A DNA stretch of 64,000 bases from Leishmania infantum JPCM5 (taxonomy: Eukaryota > Euglenozoa > Kinetoplastea > Trypanosomatida > Trypanosomatidae): assembly GCF_000002875.2 (NCBI RefSeq), contig NC_009419.2, forward strand, positions 1,591,142 to 1,655,141. Reading direction: 5' to 3'. The notes beneath the pieces are model-generated. The model did not search any database. It was not told the origin of the DNA and worked only from the letters and a program-made list of their open reading frames with translations. A program made the translations under genes and the position numbers. Each line of letters opens with the position of its first letter. The first letter of the stretch is position 1. Below are positions 30,311-39,773 of the stretch, in pieces.

Positions 30311-31157
30311 AGAGGTTGGCCGGCTACGCGTGACAAGCGCGCGTGTTTCATGTTTGCTTGCGCCAGCGCGCATGTCTGTCTGCGCTCGTGTGCCCTTTCT
30401 TACGTGCTTGAAGACGTGGCAGGTACGCAGATCTGCGAGGCACCAGCCCGCGTGCGTTAATCGACTCGTGTGACAAGAGAGCTGTTTCCTTTCCCACACA
30501 AGAGCAGCGCGGGAGAAGCAAGTGCGATGCTCCTCGATGGTGCCCTGTGAGCTCTCGCTGCCCCACGCACACCTAAGCCCACTTCCCTTCAACCCCAAAC
30601 CTGATCGCAAAGGGGGGAGGGTGATGGCGTGAGCTGCCGGGGTGCGTCGCGTGGCTCTGCAGTGGCAGCAGCGGTAGCGCCCCCTCTCGCCCCACCCTCC
30701 TTGCCCGACGGCCGGAGATGCACCTTTGGCTGCGTCTGCCCTATGTGTGTCAACAAGGAATCCCCGCCGTGCCTGCCCCCGCACCGCCGTCTCTGTATCG
30801 TCTTGTGATTCTCTTCTGCACTTCTTCTCCTTCGTCTCCTCGGGTGGGGCTGCCGCGTGCGTGCACACGCGCAACGCTTTCGTGCTCCACACTCAACGCC
30901 CAGTGGTGTCAGGGTACGCGGCGACACACGAAGTGTAGGCAGAGGTGCAGTGTCCCTTCTGCGCTGGGGACCCGACCTCCTCATTTTACACGGCCACATG
31001 TTGACGCGCATTCTTCGCGCCCCGCTCTACCGACCATCGTTTCTTCATCATTTTCTCTTTAGCACCGATACACACGAACGCGCCAACAGGCACACACACA
31101 CACACACAGGTACGTAGATACGCTTTCTTATACCTTTTGTGGTGGCTGCTGCTGAGC
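30311..31157. other. Intergenic / UTR DNA
   Basis: About 0.85 kb with no supportable gene. A G/C-rich segment at 30590-30780 differs from its flanks but contains no clear gene. T/C-rich sequence at 30800-30845 and 31028-31064 (ending TTTAG) and a short CA run near 31093-31108 precede the next start. Confidence 0.55.
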
Positions 31158-34100
31158 ATGGCACACTATGGTGACCCTGAGGCACATCGGTGCATCCTCG
31201 AAGAGGTCTATGCCATTCCTGCTGCACCGCGTCTCATGGCATACCTCAAAGCCACCGCGATGGGCTCGCAGGGCTCAGACGTCGGGTTGCAGGAGCTGCG
31301 GCATTTCCCTGGTGACCATAAACAGCATGACCCACACCTAGAGGTGATGTTGGCGCTGTTGTCCCTCACGGTGCTTGCCTCCAAGGCCCATCCGGGCTTT
31401 CGGGCCGAGCAGAAGCGTGTCAAGGACCTGATACGGCAGAGGCAAGCGGCGCTAAGGCAGCAGGCAGAGCAAATTAAGAGTGCCCGCAGTTGCAGCGGCG
31501 ATGGCGCTAGCAGAAGCGGTGCCGACCCGTGGCCGTTGGCGTCCAACACCGGCGCCACCTCGTTCCCCGCTCCTTTTTCAAGCACCGTCATCAGCAGTGC
31601 CTCTCCGGCTGCCGTCGCCAGCGCCGCCGCGGAGGGCAAGGAGGAAAAGCTGACCCCTGTCCAGCTGTGGGAGCAGTCCACCGACATACTCAACTACTGC
31701 GAGGCCTACGCGAACTACCTTGGCGGCTTTACTGAGCTGTGGTATGAACTCTTCGGGCCGAACTACTACTACGGTGCCGCAGCGAACGGCGCCTTCGACG
31801 AGGATGACGACGAAGACCATCGGGAGGGGACATGGGCACGACCGTCCGAGGCAGGGGAGAGGGCGCCGCCCCGTTCCCCTGCTTTCCCCCTGTCATCGTC
31901 GCCGCAGCAGTCACGGCATCATCAGCAGCAGCACGCACGACGTCGTCAGCGACCGCTGCGCAGCCCCCAGGTGCCTCCGCACTTGTACGCCGTCCACTGG
32001 AGTGATATCTTAAGCCCGCAGCGCCGCGCCTGGTTCCACGGGCTCCACAACGCGGTGAAGGAGCTGCTGGTTCGCATCCTCCACCGCGAGCTGCCGTTAG
32101 AGTTGTATATCCTCTTTATACAGTACGCAAGTCTCTCTCTCCGCGTGTACTTGCTGCAAACGCTGGCGGAGGTGTTTGAATGGACGTCGCACTTCGTCGA
32201 CGTGATTTACTACGTGCACGTGATGCGGCAGAGCTACAGCATCCAGTGCGAGATGTCGCAGTTGCAGCGCGTGTGGTCGTCGTTCGGCTTGTACGACGGC
32301 CGCTTCCTCGTCGACTGCCGTGAGTTCAATAAGATGTACACTGAGTCGCAAGGCGCCTTCTCGGAGCAGTGGGAGGTGGTGCCGGGCAGGCCGCCGACAG
32401 CGCCGCAGACGCTGAGCGCACAGACTGCTGCGGTGACCACCGCGGTGGTGTCGGCGGCGATCGCCAGTGTTGATTTCGCACGCCAAAGCTCCAGCGTTAC
32501 CGCTGACACCACTGCCCGCGCCTCCTCGTGCACACTCGCCCTCTCCGCTGCATCGGCGACAACCCTGTCCTCCGACCTCGCCGCGATTGCCAGCGCAAGG
32601 GTGCAGCGGATGTTCCCGTTTCGCGAGGCTGCAGGGAACACATCGTTCGACGCTGCTGACGGCAGCCACACTACTGGGTCGAGAACACCGGACGACGAGG
32701 CGCTGTCTTCCGCGAGCGACTGTGAGGCGGCGGGCACGGGTGCTGGCGGGACAAAGCGTGCCGTATATCTCCCCCTCTTCTACACCTGCTGCTGCTTCAC
32801 GTGGATCCTCCAGCGCACGTTTTGGAGCATGTACGGGCGGTGCTCACTTCTGTTGGAAAGCTGTCTCGGGGCCGAGGTGGCGCCGCAGGTGTCTTCGGTG
32901 GATGGCGCCGGCGAGGTCAACGGAGGCGACGCACCTGTACTCTTCGCCACCTCCCAGCGAGGCGCGCAGCGCCGCATCGGCGTGATAGGCAGTAGTGGCC
33001 TTCCGAGCTCCCCGGCCTCTCCCGCTTCTCCGATACCACGCAATGACGGCGGGGCTGCCGCGAGGGCGCGCTCTGCGTCCACGTCGGCGATCAGCATCAC
33101 AATCACCCGGAACAACGTCACCAGCCGCCTAAGCGCACTGGAGGGGCCCACGCGCGATGGCGGCGGCGGCGGCGCAGGCCGACCGCTGCAAGCAGCCCAA
33201 GTACCTGCCAACTGCACGCCGTCACCGCCGCCGTCTCAGAAGCAGTCGGGATTCCTGGTTGCGGCAGCGAACACACAAGTGCCATCGCACGTGGTGGTTG
33301 ATGGCTCACAAGCTGATGTCGTTGAGGTAACTCCGACTCGGAATGCCGCAGCGCCTGAGTTGGTTGACGAGAGAGGGAGAGAAGAGGGCGCTGCGTTCTC
33401 GTGGGGGTCGGTATTCGACCTGTTTGTGCAGCGAGGACAGCGTCGTCACGGCTGCGGTGCGACGACCGAAGGCGGTTCCGGCAGCGCAGGGGACACGGCG
33501 AGCATGACACAACGTGCCCACCGTATTTCCTCGTTTTCACTAGCCACTCCTGCGGGAACGCCGCCTCCGGCCCCTGCGGCGGGCACTGGTGCTCGCGGAG
33601 AGCGAATAAACTCCCTCTTTCTAAAAAACTCAGGAGCCCCGTTTCACCTCCAGTACACCCACCGCGCACGCGAGATTCAGCTGTACGACGATCCCTCCGC
33701 CACGTTCACGAACGGCAGCGCCGACAACAAAGACGCAAACGCGCTCTTCTTCGAGGAGTTCTACTTTCTCCGGGAGACGGGATGCTATGTCCTGTCGCAC
33801 GCCGTGCGCAACCTTACATGCTATCCCCGCTACCCAGCTACACTGCTGATCTTGACAGACAACACGACTCGGCCCGGACGGGTCTCGTGGTGTGACCACA
33901 AGTTCTCCGTCCTGTCCTCGCCCACAGACGATGGAGACGGGCGTCAAGGCCTGAAGCCGTGGGTGCTTAGCGCAGTCATCCCCCACACGCGACTTTCCTC
34001 CATCCGCAACGTGCGAGCGAGGCAGGAGGAGGCGCTGCTGAAGCACGTCGTGTTTCAGGTTGCAGGTGCCAAGAGCGCGCGTGTGCGCTTCTGTACGCCG

Positions 34101-34352
34101 AATTCCATTTTTTTTGTTCTAAACAGCGGCAGTGAGATGGACGGCGGCCGGCTCTATTTCGCGCTGCACCTACATGTCGATCTCTCCGCCCGGAAGCAGC
34201 TCGACCTCTCCATCGACACAGTGATGGAGGCGGAGAGCCAGTGGGCGTTTCGGGCCCTCGGCGAGCTCCATGTCAGCTGGGCCATGTCATGCACGTGCAA
34301 CGAAGCGTTACGCGTGGCGTTCCAAATCGGCTCAGGAGAAGAAGTGTCGTAG
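31158..34352 (+). CDS. Large conserved-type protein of unknown function (possible KICS2-like)
   Basis: A 1064-residue protein from the ATG at 31158; a TTG upstream is ignored. I do not firmly recognise it. Ordered blocks are separated by disordered Ser/Ala/Gly/Pro linkers. Block 1 (about 1-100) is helical (LEVMLALLSLTVL). Block 2 (about 165-200) includes DILNYCEAYANYL. Block 3 (about 280-420) is aromatic and helical (ELYILFIQYASLSLRVYLLQ, split here across helices, then EWTSHF). Block 4 (about 535-570) is VYLPLFYTCCCF. Block 5 (about 815-1060) looks alpha/beta, with YPATLLILTDNT and NSIFFVLNSGSE. The order of these blocks faintly resembles the KICSTOR subunit KICS2, but the match is by eye and weak. 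Cys-Cys-Cys in block 4 is unusual. The gene itself is well supported by length and codon bias. Confidence 0.8.
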   Translation: MAHYGDPEAHRCILEEVYAIPAAPRLMAYLKATAMGSQGSDVGLQELRHFPGDHKQHDPHLEVMLALLSLTVLASKAHPGFRAEQKRVKDLIRQRQAALRQQAEQIKSARSCSGDGASRSGADPWPLASNTGATSFPAPFSSTVISSASPAAVASAAAEGKEEKLTPVQLWEQSTDILNYCEAYANYLGGFTELWYELFGPNYYYGAAANGAFDEDDDEDHREGTWARPSEAGERAPPRSPAFPLSSSPQQSRHHQQQHARRRQRPLRSPQVPPHLYAVHWSDILSPQRRAWFHGLHNAVKELLVRILHRELPLELYILFIQYASLSLRVYLLQTLAEVFEWTSHFVDVIYYVHVMRQSYSIQCEMSQLQRVWSSFGLYDGRFLVDCREFNKMYTESQGAFSEQWEVVPGRPPTAPQTLSAQTAAVTTAVVSAAIASVDFARQSSSVTADTTARASSCTLALSAASATTLSSDLAAIASARVQRMFPFREAAGNTSFDAADGSHTTGSRTPDDEALSSASDCEAAGTGAGGTKRAVYLPLFYTCCCFTWILQRTFWSMYGRCSLLLESCLGAEVAPQVSSVDGAGEVNGGDAPVLFATSQRGAQRRIGVIGSSGLPSSPASPASPIPRNDGGAAARARSASTSAISITITRNNVTSRLSALEGPTRDGGGGGAGRPLQAAQVPANCTPSPPPSQKQSGFLVAAANTQVPSHVVVDGSQADVVEVTPTRNAAAPELVDERGREEGAAFSWGSVFDLFVQRGQRRHGCGATTEGGSGSAGDTASMTQRAHRISSFSLATPAGTPPPAPAAGTGARGERINSLFLKNSGAPFHLQYTHRAREIQLYDDPSATFTNGSADNKDANALFFEEFYFLRETGCYVLSHAVRNLTCYPRYPATLLILTDNTTRPGRVSWCDHKFSVLSSPTDDGDGRQGLKPWVLSAVIPHTRLSSIRNVRARQEEALLKHVVFQVAGAKSARVRFCTPNSIFFVLNSGSEMDGGRLYFALHLHVDLSARKQLDLSIDTVMEAESQWAFRALGELHVSWAMSCTCNEALRVAFQIGSGEEVS

Positions 34353-35549
34353 TCGCGCCCGCGTGCGTGTCAGAGGAGAGAGACGAAAGAGTGAGGGGCT
34401 GGCGGGCACACTTACAGCCATGCACGACGGCAATCAAAGTTTCGAATACATTCACAAAAGCGCACGTGTGTTCCCCAAATCACCGGAAGGACCCTCCAGC
34501 GAAAAAGATGCGTATAGGTGCGGCACGCCTCTGTACACGCGAAGTCTGATGTGCTATTCATGCTCCACCCTTCTCATCCCCAGTGCAACCATTCCACCCC
34601 CTCCAATCCCTCAAAGCTGAATCAACTGTCGTTGGCTCGCTGCAGCTGTCAGAGGACGCATGGGAATGGGGAGGGAAGGAGGGGAAGGGGGGAGGCCATC
34701 GGCGGCAGCACTGCGCACCGCCTCACCATTGGATGATCATCTCGGCTCTTTTTTTCCTCAAACCCTCTTTCTCACATATTCTTTTTCGCTTGCCTCTCTA
34801 CACGACTTGCTGGTCCTCCCGAGTATGAGGAACCCCTTCCATCCATCTGGGCACACTCTGCTAACACCAGCAGACGAGGCAAGGCTGCGTAACTGCGTGA
34901 AGATCGCGCTACGAACCAGCACCGGCGAGACACCTCTTTCCCTCTCAGTGGCGCACTATCGCCTATTTCCTACTTTCTACCCTCTCCTCTTCTTTGGCAC
35001 TCGCCCACCCGCACACGCGCATTCCACAACTCGAGGCCACCCTAGAGCCAGCAAGCCACTTTCCCGTCGGGCCTCCCCCCTCTCTCTTGATTGCATTTGT
35101 GCGTGAGGCGCGCATTCTCCCCCCGCTCTCTCCTCGCTTGTATTGTTTGCTCTGGTGCGCCGCTGTCTTGGCGTCACGCCATCCCCTCTTTCCTTCACCT
35201 TCCACCTCGTCTCGCTCAATTTATGACTCACCGTGCTACATCCCCGGTGTCGACGTAGTTCCGTTTTGTTTTGTTCTTAGCTTGCTTTTCTTCTTTGCGT
35301 GCTTCAACCTTCCTCTTTCGCCCCCCCCTCCCCACCAATAGAAGGTAGCCGTTGTATTGGAAGTATCATCGCGAGACCACTGAACATCACCCCTCGTTCG
35401 CTCTTGAACGACACCTCCAAGTGTGTCGCGCACCGGCAGCGACAACGCTCACGGAGTTTCTTCTTCGTATTTTCTCTTTGGCTCCCTCCCTAATTGCTCG
35501 GAAGCAACACAGGTTGCTCTTGACACCGCGAAGAGGCGATACGAATAAA
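34353..35549. other. Intergenic / UTR DNA
   Basis: About 1.2 kb with no supportable gene. It contains a G-rich stretch near 34660-34700, strongly T/C-rich tracts at 34745-34800 and 35270-35335, and a short ATG-initiated frame at 34825-35106 that I do not accept as a gene. Confidence 0.6.
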
Positions 35550-37307
35550 ATGAGCGCTGCTGCGGCCCCTGCATTGAAGTTGCGGTCACGCTCCGTGAAC
35601 ACGACCCAAGGCAGCGTGCCCGGCGCAAAGCCGGTTCCGAGTCGTTCCTCTAAAGCGAGGACGAGGTCGACGCGCGTGACGCCGACGCCGTTCTCAGAGG
35701 TGCAGCCACGCGGGGCGGCGACAACACCCTCGTCGTCTGTGACCCGTCGCACCATTCGCACAGGACAGCCGATCACACAGGACCGGCCGCCCGTCACTGT
35801 GGTTGGCGAGAGCAAGCCGCAGGCTTGCAGCGGTGCTAAAGGGTTTCCGTCATCGCTTCCCACCAGCACCTCTCACGTGGGCAATGGAGTCAGGGCGCCG
35901 TTGTTGACAGCGGGCTTGTCCGAGATGTCCGCAAACTATGCCAAGTTTTCGAGTGGCGCCGCTATCGCGACCCCTCAGATGGGACTTCACAACAGCTCGG
36001 CTTCACGAGTGGACTCGACGTGCAGCAGCCTGAGGGGTAGCAGTGACAAGGGCTCTGCGGATCGTCGACAGCGCCCTCCACAGGTGCCGCGTGTGAGCCA
36101 GCTCTCCAGCAACGCCCCTGTGACGCGGTTTGCGACGATGGAGACGCCGCTGCCTCTTCGGCGCACGGCCACTGCCGCGAATATTATCCCCACGGCAAGC
36201 GCGCCCGGCTCGCAATTCTGCAGCCGCACCCCTTCCATGCACGAGATGGCCGCTCCCTTATCTCCGCGCCGAGTTCCACCGTCGGCGCGGCCGTACGCTT
36301 CGGCGCCGGCCTCCCGCGTCAGTTCGGTCAACTCGCGACTCGCTGAGGGGGCAGCGCGCCTCGTGCGCCGACCGCCGCAGCGCCTGCACACCAGCTCGAC
36401 GCGCCTCTTTGTGGTAAAGCGAAGCAGCAGCGCAGCTACAACCGCAGCATCCACGACGACCCCCAGCCCCACCGCTCCCTCTTCCTACGCAGTTGTGGCG
36501 ACGGCGGACGGCGCAGGGAATACGCCTTCCACGGCTCTGGGAGCGCCGTCGCGCTCGATGGGCACGCGGCCTTTGCTGGGTACAAGTTGCACTTCCACAC
36601 CCAAGAGCGGAGGCGCCAATGGCGCACCTCGTCTGCGTGCTCTTCACCCCAGTACGCAACCTGCGCTATGCGTCGACAGGGGGCCTCGCAGCGCTCGAGG
36701 TGGGGCCAGCAACGGGAACAACAGCTTCTCGGCCAGCTGCACAGCGACGCGCGGGACGTCGCGGCAGGCGCCGGCGCGGCAGCAGCAGCATCAGAAGCCC
36801 TTATCGGCTCGCTGCGCAGCGGGAGGGTCGATGTCGCGCAAAGCAACGCGGAAGCTTGGTGGCGACGGCGCACCTGTCGCTATTTCACGCGCACCGCCTG
36901 CCCCGTTCCAGCAGACGCACACTGGATGCCCTCCGTTGCTGTCATTTGCGAGCTGCGTAAAGGGCTCGGCTGCGTCTGCGGTGCCGAAGGGCCCTGTCTC
37001 CCCGATCAAGCGGACTTCCACGGCGTGCCCCAGCGCGGCTCAACGCTATCCGGTTCCATCGGCGGACAATCTAGCGCGCGTCAGCGAGGGGCGTGCTTCG
37101 TCGATCAACGACGCTGCCTTCGCGAGCCCCTGGATCAGGCCTGGCATGCTCTCGAGCCCCACCAACGGCGGCGGCGGCCGTGACGCCAGCGAAGCCCCCA
37201 CCATTCCTTACGAAGGCTCCACAGGTCAGCGCGGCTCCATGTCGCTGTCGCCGCGCACGGACTTCGACACCCTCTCCGTCTCTGGACGCCTGAGCTACGG
37301 TATTTAG
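35550..37307 (+). CDS. Disordered basic Ser/Ala/Arg-rich protein, unknown function
   Basis: A 585-residue protein. The frame is open upstream, but 35550 is its first ATG, after a pyrimidine-rich leader. The sequence is dominated by Ser, Ala, Thr, Pro and Arg with very few hydrophobic clusters, so it should be largely unfolded. Repeated short patterns such as (S/T)-P, SAR and RTPS recur, giving many possible kinase sites. No catalytic motif, membrane segment or coiled coil is visible. Other frames in 36400-37200 also stay open, which is an effect of high G+C. Basic disordered proteins of this kind are often cytoskeletal or RNA-associated in trypanosomatids, but nothing here decides between these. 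Confidence 0.72.
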   Translation: MSAAAAPALKLRSRSVNTTQGSVPGAKPVPSRSSKARTRSTRVTPTPFSEVQPRGAATTPSSSVTRRTIRTGQPITQDRPPVTVVGESKPQACSGAKGFPSSLPTSTSHVGNGVRAPLLTAGLSEMSANYAKFSSGAAIATPQMGLHNSSASRVDSTCSSLRGSSDKGSADRRQRPPQVPRVSQLSSNAPVTRFATMETPLPLRRTATAANIIPTASAPGSQFCSRTPSMHEMAAPLSPRRVPPSARPYASAPASRVSSVNSRLAEGAARLVRRPPQRLHTSSTRLFVVKRSSSAATTAASTTTPSPTAPSSYAVVATADGAGNTPSTALGAPSRSMGTRPLLGTSCTSTPKSGGANGAPRLRALHPSTQPALCVDRGPRSARGGASNGNNSFSASCTATRGTSRQAPARQQQHQKPLSARCAAGGSMSRKATRKLGGDGAPVAISRAPPAPFQQTHTGCPPLLSFASCVKGSAASAVPKGPVSPIKRTSTACPSAAQRYPVPSADNLARVSEGRASSINDAAFASPWIRPGMLSSPTNGGGGRDASEAPTIPYEGSTGQRGSMSLSPRTDFDTLSVSGRLSYGI

Positions 37308-39773
37308 GACATGAAAGCACATGCCCAAGTGGATGGGAAGGAAATTGGGAGGTAGACGAGGCGATGCTTGCCGACGCCTTCGCAGATGAAGCGCGGTCGC
37401 CATATTACTTCATCTCTGGCGCAAGTTCGCGTGGCCGATTGCTTCCCTGATGCCGCTCCCCGCCATCCTCATCTCTAAAACCCGCTCGTCGATCCTTTAC
37501 CGCCACGTGTGTACGCGTGTGCGTCACTTGTTGCTTCGTGGGGTGCGATGCTCTTTGTGTTTTGTCTCTCGGGTTCACACAGACGCACACGCAGACGCGG
37601 ACGTTTCGCTTGCGCCTTACGCAGAGTTGTGGGTGCACGCGACGCTGTGAGCAGCGCACACTTTGTGATTTTTTTTTATTTTATGAAATTTTATTTTGTG
37701 CGTGTGCTTGGCTGATTTGGCCTCCCCCACCGCACCTGCTCGTTTCTGTTTTCTGTCGTGTTGTGTGTATATTGTCGTCGCGTTTCTTTGTACCGCTTCT
37801 GCCGGGAAGGAGAAAACGAAAAGAAAACGCCCGAGACACGCCCTTGACCCCTCCAGAACCACTAGAATCACAGTGAGCAGGTGAGAGTGCAAGTGGATTG
37901 GGCGCTGCACGACAGAGAGTGCTGCCTCTAGATGAGGCCCACGGGGTGGGTGCTACGTGGCTGCTTGTGTAAGTCTGTGCAGACAGGCTGCCTCCCGTCC
38001 CCGCTTGCACACCCTCCGCCTTCGCGTGTGAGCCTGTGCGCCAGCGTGGTGGAGGGAACACGCCTGCGAGGCGCTCCCCACCCCCCAGTCCGCAAAGCGA
38101 CGACGTGGTGACGAGGAGGACATGCTGGTGCTCCTTCCTTTACGTCCTGTATTTCCACACGGATTAGATCTTTAGCGTGTGCCTTCCAATCACGCTTCCT
38201 TTCACTCTTCGTTTTTTTTTTATTATGCTTCTTTGCCTTGCTCTTGTGCTGCCCTGCTCGTGTGCGTTGGTGTATGTGTGACGGTGTGATGCTGCGTCTG
38301 AGTAGGGCGCACTTGACAAGAATTTTTTTTTTGCGATACTTAAGGTGATGTCGAGAAAAGAGCGCGAACGGCATCCAAAAGAGCAGCGAAACAGAGAAGC
38401 CTGCTGCTGCGGCTGCAGCAGGGCTCTTCTCCTCCTCCGTTGCAACTTGCGTTCTGTCCTTTCTCGATTTCCTTCTGTTATTCGTATTCACTCTCTAGAT
38501 GATAATTCAAGGGCTCGATTCCCTTTGGTGTCGATGCTTTTTTTTTTCTCCTTCTCTTGCGGGTTTGTTGTGGTTCATGTGCGCCTCTTTTCCCTTTTGT
38601 GGCTGGCCTCAGCTCTCGAAGTCTCGCTTCCTTCTTTTTCCTTGTGCACGAGCCCCAGTCACGTCTCTCCTCTACCTTCGCTTCACTCGGCTCTCGTGTG
38701 GGATGTTATGTACGCCCGCTAATGGCAAAAGAACAATAACAAAAATCAAAACAAAGCAAGGAGATCCATCCAGCGCAGTGAGCTCTTCCCTGAGAGTACC
38801 ACCTGAATCTCAAGCCACCGCACAATGTCTGCATGTTCACTGTGTGTGTGTGTGTGTTTGACTCTGTGCGTGTGCAGAGGTGAAAAACAGCGCCGTTGCG
38901 CGCGGGACGGTCAGCTGCAGTGCCTCTAATGGTGTCGACTCTCATCAACGGAGTTCCCCAGACATCAAGCGCATCATCCTCGTCCGCTCGACACTGCCAC
39001 TTCTGTCGAAGACATGCATACTGTTCATTCTCTTTTTCTCTTCTCCGACGCTTCCTTTCCTTTCGTTTCCACACCCTCCTTCCTCTCTTACCCCTCCCCC
39101 GGGATCGCCACCACGGTCCCTCCTCTCTCCGTCGCCCCGCTTCCGCCACGCACGCGCTCTCCGGTGCGGTCACTGCAGCTCTTTTTGCAAGTTCCCGTCC
39201 CCCCCCAAAAATTGAAATAACAAAAACCAAAAAAAGAAAATCTCATAAAACAAAAAAAAATATAAGACGAAAAGAAGAAGAGAGAAACGAGTGCTTCCTG
39301 TGTAGTTGTTCCTCCTCCTCCTTTTTTCTGTTCTTCTTTTGTTCTGTCTCGTCTTGTGTTCTCCGCTCATCTTCGTCTTCTTCAGTTTCTCGTTTCCTCA
39401 CTCACCTTGACACACACTCACTCACTCACATACACACATACATACACACGGACACACACAACATAACACGCACACATCGCTCTCGCGTCTTGCCTGTACT
39501 CACGTGCGGTGTGTCCGTAACCTTCTGTCTCTGTCCACCTCCCTCTCCGTTATTTCGCCTCGTCTCCTGGAAGGGGGTCTTGGGTGCCGTATAGTTACGT
39601 CTTTCAGAGGCTACAGTTGTATTTGTTTTGCCGTTTCTGTTTTCCGTCGGCTCCTCCACGTGTTCTGTGTTGTCATCATCGTCCTTTGCTACATCTCCGT
39701 TCTCGGCTTTTCTAACGTAAGGAATAGTATATATATATAACCGAACAAGTATATAAAGGTGAAACAGCCAACC
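37308..39773. other. Intergenic / UTR DNA upstream of PABP2
   Basis: About 2.5 kb without a supportable gene. A balanced G/C-rich segment at about 37880-38130 stands out from T-rich flanks. Strong T/C tracts occur at 38400-38660, 39010-39170 and 39300-39410, followed by CA-rich repeats (39410-39480) and the final pyrimidine tract before PABP2. An AT run lies at 39729-39738. Confidence 0.6.
39600..39721 (+). promoter_or_regulatory. Predicted spliced-leader acceptor of PABP2
   Basis: A T-rich polypyrimidine tract (about 39600-39713) is followed by the first AG at 39720-39721, 53 bases before the PABP2 ATG. This is the standard trypanosomatid trans-splice acceptor geometry. The site is predicted, not observed. 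Confidence 0.5.

Noticed and set aside
34825..35106. 93-codon ATG frame directly after a polypyrimidine tract and AG
   Set aside because: The first 40 residues look plausible, but the rest is Pro/Ser/His-rich UTR translation that crosses another pyrimidine tract. Chance is the simpler reading.
36493..37183. Two long alternative + frames inside the disordered protein gene
   Set aside because: They arise from G/C-rich codons in another phase; Arg/Cys-rich translation and no suitable splice acceptor of their own.
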